NCBI RefSeq assembly: GCF_030052815.1
Contig: NC_079494.1
Span: 40,410,467-40,474,466 of the forward strand
Length of the DNA: 64,000 bases
Source: Hevea brasiliensis
Lineage: Eukaryota; Streptophyta; Magnoliopsida; Malpighiales; Euphorbiaceae
Reading direction: 5' to 3'
In this document: positions 10,733-23,058 of the stretch, piece after piece
Layout: each line of letters begins with the position of its first letter
Position numbering within the stretch: position 1 is the first letter of the stretch
The notes under the pieces: generated by a model
The model's input: only the letters and a program-made list of their open reading frames with translations
What the model was told of the DNA's origin: nothing
Databases searched by the model: none
Made by a program: the position numbers and the translations under genes

Positions 10733-11799
10733 CCTACATGAAAACTGTTGAAGGAAAAAAAAGAGAAACGAAGAAAAGGGTGGTGACTATAGTGGAAAGG
10801 CTTTGAAACTTAATTCAGTTTTGCTACTCTGCTATTTTTAAGCTTTCAAAAATAGGAAAAACTTCAGAAACTAGTTTTCTAAAGTATTTTCTTTGAAGAA
10901 GTATTGAATACTAAAACTCTCCATTTTTAGTTCGTTCATTACTTTGTGATATCCTTTCTTAGTTTCAGTTCTGCCTTTATTTCCACTTTCATTTTCCAAG
11001 CTCAACCTCATTCAAACTTGGTTGTTGTCATTTCGGTTTGATTGCATTTTAACTTGGTACTCTTCATTCCAAGGCGAACATTAGTCCCCAGATTATTAGC
11101 ACGCAACTCTGCAACATTCGTGACTCCATAGTTAGTTCAATAGGTTCAACTTCCTACAGGTGAGTGTCTGAACCGTTGCACTATTCAATGTTTGCCTCTA
11201 TTTTCTTTTTTTTTTTTTTATGCTCGTAATTTTCGTTAAAGTTTGTCTTATGTTAGAAGGTCCCACGTAGGTGGTTATTCTCTTAAGTTTATCTTTTGAT
11301 ACATTAGTTCATGTTATTTATTTGTTCTTGGTCTTTTATTATGTCTTAATGTAGGTGTTCTGGTTACGGGTAGCGTATAGGTAGTTTGATAAAATGTTGG
11401 TAACCATATCTTAACACAAGAGTTTCTTTAAATGAAAGTTCGGATAATAAATCAGAGAAAATTATAAAGACGAGCCACTAAACTAGCTCAAGAAGGTGAC
11501 TGGGTAAGGTGGGGAGTCGGAGTAAAATCGAATTTCAGACTAGCAAATGAAATAGGGCAAATATGGCTTGCCAAAAGGTACTGGTAAGGCGACCACATAG
11601 GAGATCGGTAAAAATTAAGTCTGGTTTCCCCTATCTAGTCACAAGGTACCGATGAGTTAAAAGAAGCTTAATCCGGGTTCCCAGTGTCTTTGGATGCCAG
11701 AACCCTTAGCCTAAGGTCCTTGCGCGACACGAACATAATTAAAGTTCAAGAGGTCGGGGGAGAGTTCTTACCTTATCCTCATCCAAACCAAATAGGAGA

Positions 11800-12240
11800 T
11801 CGGAGGAGAGTTCTTATCCGAGATCCTTTATCAAAACTCTAAAATCTTAATAAATATTAAAGAGATCGGAGGAAAGTTCTTATCCGATTCTCAATTAAAA
11901 GTTTTAATAAACATTTAAAGAGATCGGAGGAGAGTTCTTATCTGATTCTCAATTAAAAGTTTTAATAAATATTAAAAAAAAGATCGGAGGAGAGTTCTTA
12001 TCCGATCTTTAATCAAAATTTTTAATAATCATTTAAAGAGATCGGAGGAGAGTTCTTATCCGATTCTCAATTAAAAGTTTTACTAAATATTTAAAAAAGA
12101 TCGGAGGAGAGTTCTTATCCGATCTTTAATCAAAACTTTTAATAATCATTTAAAGAGATCGGAGGAGAGTTCTTATCCGATTCTCAACCAGAATTTTAAT
12201 AAATATGTGGAGATTGGAGGAGAGTTCTTATCCGAGATCC
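11800..12240 (+). repeat. Tandem repeat block in C 5' LTR
   Basis: About eight copies of a unit of roughly 55-68 bp, each with AGATCGGAGGAGAGTTCTTA followed by TCCGAT and an AT-rich spacer. Two spacer types alternate in part of the array. The 3' LTR has the same block at about 30355-30800 with private substitutions. It lies downstream of the TATA box, so it would be transcribed in the leader. Confidence 0.85.
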
Positions 12241-12738
12241 ATCATTCAAACTTTAAGTAGAGTATCCCTAGAGATCGGAAAAGCTTTTACCCGGATTTTC
12301 TCAAATTCAAACTAAGACAGCACAAAATGCAAAGTAACCCCTTAAATAAAACTGATACACAACACCAACTCACTAAGGATCATCTCATTTATTTATGTAT
12401 CTGGGTAACCCGAATTAGTGAAAAATCAAATATTCCCTTTTATCAAAGGGATTAACATCTTCACCTTAACCCCCCCCCCCCCTAACTATCGATTTTAATA
12501 AAGAGCGTAAGGTTAAATCTGCTCACCCTCATTGAGGGACGAGGAGGGGTGCCTAACACCTTCCCCACCCATTTACGGACCCCGAATCTAGAATCTCTGT
12601 TTTTGAAGTGGTTTCATTTTAATTTATTTTCACAAATGGTTTTCTTTAATTTCCCTCAAAATTAAAGTGGCGACTCCTCACTCTTTTCCACTTCGTTGAG
12701 TGTTCGTCCAGGCGACCGCAAAATACCTTGTGACAGCT

Positions 12739-12756
12739 TGGCGACTCCACTGGGGA
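12739..12756 (+). other. Primer binding site of C
   Basis: TGGCGACTCCACTGGGGA begins three bases after the 5' LTR end. Ogre elements are known for a primer site of this type, attributed to an Arg tRNA; I assign it by resemblance and have not aligned a tRNA. Confidence 0.75.
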
Positions 12757-13603
12757 GGTTAAAATCTTTCCACCTTAACCCCGGTTCAGAGGTCCAAAGG
12801 CAGATTTAATTTTATGATCAAACCGTAAGTTAGGTGGGCTTAATTTACAAAATTCCATATGTTAATTATTGCTATTTTTGCTAATAGTTTTGCTTGTCTT
12901 GATTGTCTTATCTCCTACAGCACTCTTCGTCTAAAAAAAAGAAAAAAAAACTCCCCCGTATTGGGAAGAGGTAAAGGTGTCCCTTCACACACTAAACACT
13001 CACACAAAGTCCTCACACACTTCAGCCCTATACCCAGGCTTTCTCATCCTCTAGGAAAATAGGAGGGAGTCATGTAGCGGTACCCGTGGGTTTCACCCCG
13101 TTAGTATCTGTGAAGGCTTCTGCTTAGATTGAAACTCATTCTATTTACTGTGATACGCGTGGAACTCTCCCGTTAGTATTATGGTGGTAGAATGGGGCTC
13201 TACTGTTTACAGTGGGGGCAATTTGGGAACTTGTGGCTTTTAGAAATTTAGACCTTGAGCTAAACTATCACAATAGCTGGAAGCCGTAGCAAACTACCTC
13301 ATAAGATAGAACTATCCAATTAGGTAGCACCTATCCGATATTAGGACTCTCCTTATTTTAGGACAAAAGGGACATGCTTGCTCTCACCCTATTTTGTTTG
13401 TGTTTTCTTATGTTCTTATTTTTAAGGGTAATCTTGGATCATACTGTTAGGAAGACCTACACACTTTTCTACTTTGATAAATGTGTAGGTGTTACCCTGC
13501 CAACAGTATAATTCAAAATTACCTAAATTCGTTCTGCTAACAAATTTTCCTTGCAGGCATCACCAAATTAAGGTCTGTAAAAGAATAAGCATCATTTTTT
13601 AAC
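12757..13603 (+). other. C leader region with long hairpin
   Basis: About 850 bases between primer site and ORF1 with no credible coding frame. It contains a two-part stem-loop: ATACTGTT (13441-13448) pairs with AACAGTAT (13502-13509), and inside it ACCTACACA (13455-13463) pairs with TGTGTAGGT (13482-13490). The position, just before the first ORF, suits a packaging or translation signal, but that is inference. Confidence 0.6.
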
Positions 13604-15520
13604 ATGGCATCCTCGAGTCAGTCGGTAGAAAAAATTCCTAGACCGGAATAGCATGCTAAACCGTGGTCCGAATCGCCTCATAGTTTAATACCTCCACGAA
13701 GTGATATCATCAGGGCAGATGCCAACTCGTTACCCCCGTTGGATCTGAGCAAAGTCGAAGTCAAAAGCACCTGCCTCGAAGGTTTATCCAGTAGTTAGAG
13801 GTCGCTTCCCGATCAGGTCAAGGCACAATTTGAGAAAAAATATGGAAGGATTGCGCCCTTGATGCGAGTCAAAGTCCAAGTCCTAGTATTGAAGGCCATG
13901 CTGTTAGTTTGGAATCCCAAGTATGGGGTGTTTTCCTTCAATGATATCGATACGACCCCCACTATGGAAGAATATTAGGCATTGCTAGAAATTCCTTATG
14001 CGGTGCAGAATCGGATCTACCTACACCTTGAACATAGGCAGACCTGGAAACGGTTCGCACATATGTTGGGAATTCCCCCAGAAGAAGCAAAGGCAAGAGA
14101 AACTGTTAAAGGGAACACGCATGGATGGTATTGGACTTACCTCAAGAAGTGGTTAGATAAACACATCCATAATGAACAATGGGAGTGAGCTTCATTGGCA
14201 CTTGCTTTGGGGATCTATGGCTTGATATTGTTCCCTGGGCCTCTGGGAATTATAACCTGCAGCGTTGTGGAGATATTCTAGGCAGTAGAAAAGCAGAAGG
14301 TCAACCCAATACCAGCAATTCTTGCAGAGACTTTATTAACCCTTACTTACTGTCGACAACAAGGCAAGGGGTCCATCAAGTGTTGTTCTCAATTGTTGCA
14401 CCTCTGGATCATCAGTCACATGTGGCCTGTAGAGACAAAGGGGTTAACTTGGTATCTTGACCAGCCTTTTATCGAAAAGATGACCAGATTAGTAATCAGC
14501 CCAAAGGATGAGCTGCAGTAGTGAGAACAAATTCTTAGTTTCAACAGCCATGACTACTGTTGGAAGAAATTGTGGACGTCGAGTCAACCCATTTTGTTCA
14601 GCACAGGGAGTAATTGTTCTGTGTCTCTAATTGGAGTGACCGGACACACAAATTATATCCCAGCATTAGTAATGAGACAGTTCAGTTCAACCTAGTCCGC
14701 AATCAGTATTGAAGAATACCACCGAGGTCATTTCTATCATGAGCTTGATAATGAAGAAGAATTGAAAGTAGCTCGCAAATCCTGGGAAAACATCACTATG
14801 ATGGAAAGGTTGCCTAAAGGTCCGAGTGTCACGCTCGATTATCTTAAATGGAGGGCTAGCAGGGATCAAGGACACTTAACTGCAGATCCAACTAAATTTG
14901 AAGGTAGCGACCCTCGTCAAAACATCCTTTCAGAAGAAGCTAGCGCTCGTTTGGCCGACTCTCTACAAAAGGCGAATACCGAAAACTCGCAATTACAAGA
15001 ACAAATAAAATAGTTAGAGGACCAACAACAGATCCTCAAAAGAAAAGTAAGAAGGCTCAGGGAAGACGCAAGGACCGAAAAGATAGGGTTTGAAGAGCAA
15101 GAAACACGATGGGAAAGGGAAAAGAGCTCTCTCCATGCTATAATAAAAGAAGCAAAAGTATAAAATGGCAAGCTTCAAGAGAAAATGAAATACCAAGAGA
15201 TACTCATGGAGGAGTATAAACAAGAAAGTAAAAAGAAGAAGCTTGAACTGAAGGAGCAAGTACAGCTTATCAATGATATCCTGAGAGAATGTGCTAAAGA
15301 AAGGAAGGAAAAAGAAAGACAAACCACTCTCTATCAAGAGCTAAAAGAAAATGTTAACTAACTGGAGAGAATGATAGCATAAGGGAAACAAGAAATATTA
15401 CCTGAATCCGAGTATGCCCTGAGGATATTCAACCCCGCCAGACAAGAAGAAAGGCTTTATGAATATCTCAGGAAATGTCATTACATTATAAAGAACCTCC
15501 CTGAGCCTAGACCAATGTAA
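13604..15520 (+). pseudogene. C ORF1: DUF7745-like protein with coiled coil, multiple stops
   Basis: One frame runs 639 codons from the ATG at 13604 (MASSSQS) to TAA at 15518 without a frameshift, broken by about a dozen stops. TAG is found at 13649, 13796, 13976, 14279, 14519, 14693 and 15011; TGA at 14186 and 14522; TAA at 15161, 15359 and 15380. The N-terminal two thirds resemble plant DUF7745-type proteins (for example LEIPYAVQNRIYL). Codons from about 14950 onward encode a Glu/Lys/Gln-rich coiled coil. An extra ORF before gag is typical of Ogre; its role is unknown. The excess of TAG suggests CAG-to-TAG decay. The family name is from recall. Confidence 0.75.
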
Positions 15521-15949
15521 AGAATGCCATTTACGAATTATTCAATTAATGGAACAACTTTTGGGCCATTTTTTAGCAAAATTGTGAATGAATAGTATGA
15601 CTCCCGTAGGAACCCTCTCGCTAGGGTTATGCGAAAAATTGGATGCGCCATATGGACAGGTATCATGGATGCGCATTCAATCCAGTCATTCACCGTCGAA
15701 CTATCGAACGATGCCATGATAAAATTGATGCAATTATTCTTCTGCAGATTTCATTCTTGGCTCTCAGATGCCACCGTATCCTTTGTCCAAACCAGGACCC
15801 TTTTAATTTTTAACAAAATTCAAAATTTACTAAAAGGTTTTTTTTCCTTCCTACAGAAAATCAACATTGCTTCAAACAAAGCAAGCCTGACTAGACACGC
15901 AGTTTAACCTAGACGAGTGTACTTAATGAGGTCATGAACAAGAAGGCTA
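15521..15949 (+). other. Spacer between C ORF1 and gag
   Basis: A 429-base gap. A 92-codon frame at 15629-15907 has no recognisable motif and biased hydrophobic content. A pyrimidine-rich stretch ending CCTTCCTACAG at 15856 looks like a splice acceptor, which would fit splicing of ORF1 away from gag, but I cannot assign a donor. Confidence 0.45.
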
Positions 15950-17820
15950 ATGGAAGACCAGGAACAAGTCCAGAACCTACAAGGACAATTGTTCGAATTG
16001 AAAGACCAGGTCTCAGAGCTCATGAGACTAATGAGAGAGATGTCCCATAATAAGCCTGCTTCAGAGCCTAACTTACCACTACCTCACCCACCTCTTACAA
16101 TGGTTGATTCTCATCATGCTTCAACCTCTTTCACCTTTCAGCCACCTATCCTGGATCCGACAATCACCGTCAATCTGGCTCCCCTGAATAATGATCCACC
16201 TTTCTCCCATTACCCGACTGTCCCAAATGCAGAGCCATACCCTTTAATCCTGATCCCTCTGGTTCATTCCGCCCCTCATTTTCCAACTGGAGGAGTATTT
16301 CATGCAGTAGGAGGGGAAAATAAGACGAGAAAAAATAAGAAGCTATTCGCTCTAGAAGAGAGATTAAGAGTGATAGAGGGACTGAACATGTATGCTTCAG
16401 TTGATGTGGCGTCACTAAGATTAGTGCCTGATGTGGTGGTGCCGCCTAAGTTCAAGGTCCCGGACTTCGACAAATACACCAGGAATTCAGACCCTCGCAT
16501 TCACTTGGCCACTTATATCGCTAAAATGTCTGTCCCGACGAAAGACGATAGACTCTTGGTTCACTTCTTTCACAAGAGTCTCTCTGGGGCAGCCTTGAGG
16601 TGGTGTGTTCAGTTAGACAGGAGCAAATTATGCTTCTGGAAAGATTTGGCTAACGCTTTCTTGAAACAATACAAGTTCAACTGTGACGTGGCCCCCACAA
16701 GGAGGGACCTCCAAAACCTGATACAGAGGGAAAGAGAAAGCTTCAAAGAATATGCCCATAGGTGGAGAGAGAAAGCGGCAGAAGTATATCCTCCGGTTAC
16801 TGATAATGAGCTTTGCTCCCTGTTCATCGAGACATTGAAGGCTCCATACTTCAATCTGATGATTGGAAACACTTCCAATAGCTTCTCAGACATCATCCAA
16901 GCTGGTGAGAGGATAGAAGCTAACTTAAGGATGGATGACTGCAGGAGTTGACTGAGAATCCTGTAAAGAAAACTGCCAGTTTTGGCAAGAAGAAAGAGGG
17001 TGATGTGCATTCCATCACCCGACAGAACACCCAATCTTCATTACCTCCAAATAACTACCGGCCATATCCTCCCCCTCATGGCCCAACCATTGCAAACATT
17101 CCACCCCCTTTCCCAAATTATCCTCACCCACGCCCACAGTATCCACCCCCGACAACTTACCAGCCCAGACCACCTCCTCAACCTATTCAACCCAGACCAC
17201 CTCAAAATAACCCGAGACCACAAAGAAATCCTGATCCACCTCTTCTCCTGCCACTTAGCGAAATATATCGATACCTCGTCGGTATAAATCAAATAGTGCC
17301 GATTCCCCTTGACCCAATTCAGCCGCCATACCCCAGGTGGTATGATGCTAGTGCCCAGTGTGAGTATCACGGAGGGGCACAGGGGCACTCTACTGATAAT
17401 TGTGGGGCACTCAGAGGGAGAATGCACGCCCTAATCAGAAACGGATGGTTAAAAATCGAAAGGAATGGCTCTCTTCCCAATGTCACCTCAAACCCATTGC
17501 CCAATCACGGTACGGGCAGTGGCGTGAATATGATAGATTCAGAAGGAGAAGGGTCAACTTTGGAGATAGATCAACTGATTCCTCACTTTGAAGAAATCTT
17601 TACAATGGCATTGAGGGAAGGTTATCTCTACCCTCAAACACCAGAGCCTGAAAATAATGCGGGATGCCCCTATCATGGAGGAGCAGCTGACCACGAGCTG
17701 TAAAATTGTGAGGAGTTCAAACAAGAGGTCCAGAACCTACTGTCCCTCAAGGTCTTAAGATGCCAAGCAAGGTCGAAAATGGAGGGTAAATGGAGCCCGA
17801 TTCAGCCAAAATGCCTCTAA
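15950..17820 (+). pseudogene. gag: C gag
   Basis: Gag forms the virus-like particle and packages RNA. The ATG at 15950 opens a 333-codon frame with an N-terminal heptad-like region, Pro-rich linker, and a retrotransposon gag core (about residues 165-320: FDKYTRNSDPRIHLATYI, LSGAALRW, FKEYAHRWREKAAEVYPP). A one-base shift near 16945 moves to the next frame, which has a long Pro-rich segment and two zinc-knuckle-like motifs of the CX2HX5HX4C type (17359-17403 and about 17665-17710). A TAA at 17701 falls inside the second. The motif style and fusion to protease downstream fit the Tat/Ogre group. Confidence 0.85.
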
Positions 17821-19441
17821 TCACAGAATGACCTTCTCTGTCCCAACATCATCACCACCAGTAACAATCATCCGAACCCCATCCCAGCTCCCAGTTATAA
17901 ACACTCGTACTGTACCCTAGAACTATGATTTCCAAGTTTTCACCCAAGGAGCGTCAAGCAGTGCACCGGCTCCTAGCCTTGCCTCACCTTCAGTACCTCC
18001 TAAACCATGCTTCACTCCTCATGAGCACTTCAAGATGATTTACGCCAGACCCTCTAGCAATGCTACTCCTAAATCAAACCCCCAGCCCGTCACTACCACA
18101 AAATCCTCCCCACTTGAGCAAGAAGTTGAGTTTATAACCCTAAGTGGGAGATGTTACGGGGGTGAAGAGAAAGAAAAGAAGAGAGGGAAAGTAAAAATGG
18201 GAGAGCCCCGAGAGAATACAGAAGAGGAGGTTGAGAAAGTGGAGAGAGGAGAACCTGCTGGATCAAACGAAGAGGAGGAGCTGTTGCTTCAAATAATGAA
18301 GCAAAGTGAGTACGACGTTGTTGAATAGTTAAGAAAGACACCTGCTCGAATTTCACTATTGTCGCTGATTCTGAGCTCAGAGGTGCACCATCAAGCCTTG
18401 CAGAAAATTCTGGATCAGGCCTTCGTAAACCCCGACATCACACTGGGGCAATTTGAGAAAATATTGGGACAAATTCAGGCATCCAGCTTTGTCACTTTTT
18501 TAGAAGAAGAGATAGACCCGGTAGGCCTAAAGCACACTAAGGCTCTACATGTGACAGTAAAGTGTAAAGGTTGCATAGTTGCCAAGGTCCTCATTGACAA
18601 TGGATCCGCACTCAACGTCTTGCCTAATGCCACTTTGGCTAGGCTACCGGTCGACCGGTCAAACATACTTCAAAGTGCTATGGTGGTAAGAGCTTTTGAC
18701 GGCACAAGGAGGGAGGTACTAGGAGACATTGACTTGCCACTCCAAATCGGCGCATGCACCTTCAACGTCACGTTCCAAGTGATGAACATTGAACCTGCAT
18801 ACACTATGTTGCTGGGGAGGCCTTGGATCCATTCAGCAAATGCCATTCCTTTGACTTTACACCAGAAGATCAAATACATTATGGATGGCAAAATCATCAC
18901 TGTGAAAGGGGAGGAAGCCATGCTGGTCACCAAGCCGCAATCACTTCCTTATGTGGAAGCAGCTGAGGAATCATTGGAAAGCTCTTTTCAAGCTTTAGTG
19001 TTGCAAGAAACTATCCTGAGGGATGAAGGGGCTACGGCTATGGTAGCAAAGGTGATGCTGAAGAATGGGTATGAGATGGGCAAGGGGTTAGGCGCTACAT
19101 TACAGGGGATTGTCGAACCTATACCAGCTATCCAAAAGGTGGTCATTACGGTTTGGGTTATGAGGAAGACGCCCTCATGGATGGACGATTCTGGATGAGA
19201 AGTATGTTCGGGATCAGAGATTTGATCAGAAGATCGGGAAAATGAAGGTAGTCCCGAAAATCGCAGAGGTCTTCACCAAGCCGGTTATTGAAAATCCGAC
19301 GGAAACTGAAGAATCACCCGATGAACCATCCATTAATGTCATCCATCTCGATTCCTTGTATGAAGCCCTAATCTCGCCAATAACTGAAGGGCAAAAACTG
19401 GACAACTGGACGGCAGAGGACATTCCTGTACTCAATTTCGA
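17821..19441 (+). pseudogene. pro: C protease with G-patch
   Basis: This continues the gag-pro frame. A low-complexity acidic linker (18100-18330) precedes a TAG at 18326, then a retropepsin-like domain from about 18359 with active site LIDNGSALN (Asp at 18596) and the LLGRPWIH motif near 18810. A G-patch-like motif NGYEMGKGLGATLQG follows at about 19063-19107, as in Ogre and related elements. Frameshifts near 19140 and 19240 break the C-terminal region, whose last frame ends at 19441 on the intron donor. The protease would process gag-pol. Confidence 0.85.
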
Positions 19442-19616
19442 GTAAAGTACTTTTGGTTTTCAACATTTTGTCCATGGTGACAAGTGTAATACTGTAAATG
19501 GACCTTTTTCTTATGATATGAATATTAATGAATTAATAACGCATTTTATATCCAATTCTCTTTTCCTTTCCTTTTGAAATCCATTCTTATCATATATTCC
19601 GCTTTCATTTCTTTAG
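19442..19616 (+). other. Intron between protease and RT of C
   Basis: A 175-base AT-rich segment with GT at 19442 (GAGTAAAG) and a pyrimidine-rich acceptor TTCATTTCTTTAG ending at 19616. Retained, it gives a stop at the boundary. Removed, it joins the frame ending VLNFE to the pol frame starting THQ-like codons at 19618, exactly in phase. Ogre elements are known to have an intron here, so splicing would control the gag-pro to pol ratio. Confidence 0.85.
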
Positions 19617-22600
19617 GACCATTCATCAATTAACACCTAATAATCCAATAGACTCAGAAATTCCTCTGGTTAATTTTGAAATCCCCATAACTGCCATTAC
19701 TTCAAGTAATTCTGAGGAGGAACTAGTAAAAGAAAGGGATGAAAGAGATGAACCTTCTCTGGTACCTTACAGGGATGAAATGCACATCGTGAATTTTGGA
19801 ATAGAAGAAATAAAAAGAGAACTTAAAGTTATGGAGAGTGAAGAATTAGAAGATATGGTCAGTCTGCTCAAAGAATTCCTGGACGTATTTTCATGGAGCT
19901 ATGACGATATGACCGGCTTAGACCCCCAGATTGTGACACACAAGATTCCCCTAATTCTCGGAACGATCCCGGTAAAGCAGAAGTTGAGAAGAATGAACCC
20001 TGAGACGCTGTTCAAAGTCAGGGATGAAGTAAAAAAGCAGTATGATGCTGGGTTTCTAGAAGTAGTCAAGTATCCTCAATGGATAGCTAACATTGTCCCG
20101 ATAATGAAGAAAGACGGAAGAGTCAGGGTGTGCGTTGATTACAGGGATCTTAATAAAGCAAGCCTGAAGGATGATTTCCCTCTCCTGCACATAGACGTGC
20201 TAGTAGACAATGCCGTAGGATTGGGCAGATGTTCATGTATCGATGGAGCGTCCGGGTACAATCAAATCCTCATGGATGAACAGGATAAGGAGAAAACCGC
20301 TTTTGTCACTCAATGGGGGGTATTCTGTTATCGGGTCATGCCATTTGGCTTAAAGAATGCAGGCACTACCTACTAAAGTGCTATGGTCACATTATTCCAC
20401 GATATGATGCACAAAGAAGTGGAGGTGTATGTGGATGATATGATCATCAAATCCAGGGAAGGAGAAAGCCATGTGCAGGTGCTAAAAAAAGTATTCGAGA
20501 GACTCAGGAAGTATCAGCTAAAATTGAACCCTGCCAAATGTGTGTTCGGAGCTAAATCTGGGAAGTTGTTGGGATTCATAGTGAGTGAGAAGGGAATAGA
20601 AGTAGATCCAGACAAAGTTCGAGCTATTCAATAAATGCCATCCCCAAAGACAGAAAGGGAGGTGCGCAGTTTCCTGGGAAAGCTGAACTACATTTCGAGA
20701 TTTATTTCCAACCTCACTACTAAGGCTGAGCCTATCTTTAGATTACTCCGAAAGAACAACACCGCTCAATGGGATTCAGTTTGCCAAGAGGCTTTTGAGA
20801 GAATTAAGCAGTACCTATCAAACCCACCAGTATTGGTTCCTCCGGTGGCAGGAAGACCGTTGATTATATACATAGCTGTCCAACAGAATTCAATGGGATG
20901 TGTTTTGGGGCAGCATGATGACACTGGTTGAAAGGAAAGAGCCATCTACTATTTGAGTAAGAAGTTCAATGATTGTGAGTCAAGGTACTCTTTCCTAGAG
21001 AAAACTTATTGCGCATTAGCCTGGGCGACAAATCGACTTAAACACTACATGTTGAATCATAAGACATGGCTCATCTCTAGGATGGATCCTATTAAGTATG
21101 TATTCGAAAGCTCATTTGTGCCGGGAAGGATAGCCAAATGGCAAGTCATACTCTCTCAATATGACATTGTCTACATGACCCGGAAGGAAGTAAAGGGTAG
21201 CGTAATCGCTGATCTTTTAGCAGAAAACCCAATCCAGGATTATGAAGCCTTGGATTTTGAATTCCCTGATGAGTATGTTAATGAAGTCAACAGCAAAGAA
21301 AAAGAGCCAGCTAATGTGTGGGAAATGTATTTCGACGGAGCTGTTAATTTATCTGGTAATGGAATTGGGGTAGTACTAGTATCACCCGATGGGAAATACT
21401 TCCCAATAGCCATCAAGTTAAGGTTTGAATATGCCAATAATGTCGCAGAATATGAAGCTTGTGTGATGGGTTTACAGGCCGCCATCAAAATGAAAGTCAA
21501 GAAGTTAGAGGTATATGGAGATTCAGCCTTGATCATTTATCAAGTCAAGGGAGAATGGCAAACCAAGGAACCAAAGTTAATCCCATATCAAAAGTACCTA
21601 CTGGAATTGATTAAGAAATTCAAAGAAATTTCTTTCACTCACCTCAGTCGGGACAAAAATCAATTCGCGGATGCCTTAGCCACCCTGGCTGTTATGGCTC
21701 AAATAGAAGAAGGGCAGACAACCCAGGAATTGCAGATCAAAGTAAGGAGTGAGCCGGCGTACTGCATCATGATCAAAGAGGAAACAGATGGTAAACCTTG
21801 GTATCATGACATCCAGGTCTACATCAAAACCAGAAAATTCCCTCCAGGGGTAAGTAGAAATGAAAGAAGAATGATCCGGAGATTAGCTTTGGGATACTTC
21901 CCCAGTGGAGAAATTCTATACAAAAGGAGCTCCAACGGCGAATTGTTGAGATGCGTGGATGCAAAAGAAGCAAAGAGGATCCTTTTCGAAACTCATGAAG
22001 GGAACTGTGCTACCCATGCTAATGGACATATGATGGCTAAGCAAATCTTGCGACAAGGATACTTCTGGACTACTATGGAGAAGGAGTGCATCGAATACTT
22101 TTGGAAATGTCACAAATGTCAAATCTAAGCGGATCCGATAAATGTTCTGCCTCACCAATTGCCTCACCAATTGTTCAACCTCGTCTCACCATGGCCTTTC
22201 GCAATGTGGGGAATCGACGTGATTGGTCCCATCAACCCTAAGGCATCCAATGGGCATAGATTTATCTTGGTAGCTATTGACTATTTTTCTAAATGGGTCG
22301 AAGTGACATCATATGCTCACATCATGCAGAACGCATTCCTCAAATTCCTTAGAAATAATATCATTTTTCGACATGGCCTCCCCAGTGAAATCGTCGCTGA
22401 CAATGCCAAGAATTTGAATGGTCCGAAGATCCAGAGGTTATGTGATCAATACAAGATCCGACATCTCAATTCCTCACCATACCGTCCCCAGATGAATGGA
22501 GCAGTGGAAGCTGCAAACAAAAATCTGAAGAGAATAATTTGAAAAATGACAGTCACCTATAGAGATTGGCATGATATGCTTCCCTATGCCCTTCACACAT

Positions 22601-23058
22601 ATCGGACTTTCGTAAGGACGTCAACTGGGGCAACCCCATACTCACTAGTTTATGGGATGGAAGCTGTATTACCTATTGAAGTGGAAATTCCTTCCTTAAG
22701 AATTCTGAAGGAATCAGGGATTGATGAGTCGGAGTGGATCCAGTCAAGGTTCGACCAATTAAATTTGCTAGACGAGAAAAGGCTAGCGGCAGCATGTCAT
22801 AGGCAGTTATACCAGAGAAGAATGGCTCGGGCATTTAACAAAGGCGTTCACCCACGTGAATTTCAACCCGGGGATCTAGTCCTGAAAAAGGTGCCTCCGA
22901 ATCAAAATGATGCCCGAGGTAAATGGACACCAACATATGAAGGACCCTATGTGGTCAAAAGGGCATTTTCTGGTGGGGCCCTAATCTTGTCCCATATGGA
23001 TGGTGAAGAATTCCCAAGACCCGTGAATGCCGACACTGTCCGGAGATATTATGCCTAG
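19617..23058 (+). pseudogene. pol: C pol: RT, RNase H, second RNase H, integrase
   Basis: A single frame of about 1,147 codons has no frameshift and only five stops: TAA at 20374, TAA 20632, TGA 20929, TAA 22126, TGA 22540. RT spans about 19900-20630, with the YVDD catalytic box at 20428-20439. The RT connection and first RNase H span about 20640-21230. A second, archaeal-type RNase H (MYFDGAVN, Asp at 21334) spans about 21310-21710. Integrase from about 21990 has an HHCC region, then catalytic Asp 22216, Asp 22399 and Glu 22507. The C-terminus ends without a chromodomain. A dual RNase H and no chromodomain are typical of Tat/Ogre. Confidence 0.93.

Larger units (their letters stand above)
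6651..12735 (+). repeat. C 5' LTR, main segment
   Basis: It resumes C's LTR after D and ends TTGTGACA just before the primer site. It corresponds to 25297-31287 in the 3' LTR. On the minus strand it holds the two-exon antisense gene (7045-8929) and a second antisense ORF (9575-9988). On the plus strand it holds the presumed C promoter (TATA at 10725), a tandem repeat block (about 11800-12240) and a 13-C run (12470-12482) that is only six C in the 3' copy. A primer-site-like TGGCGACTCC occurs at 12668 inside the LTR. Confidence 0.92.
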
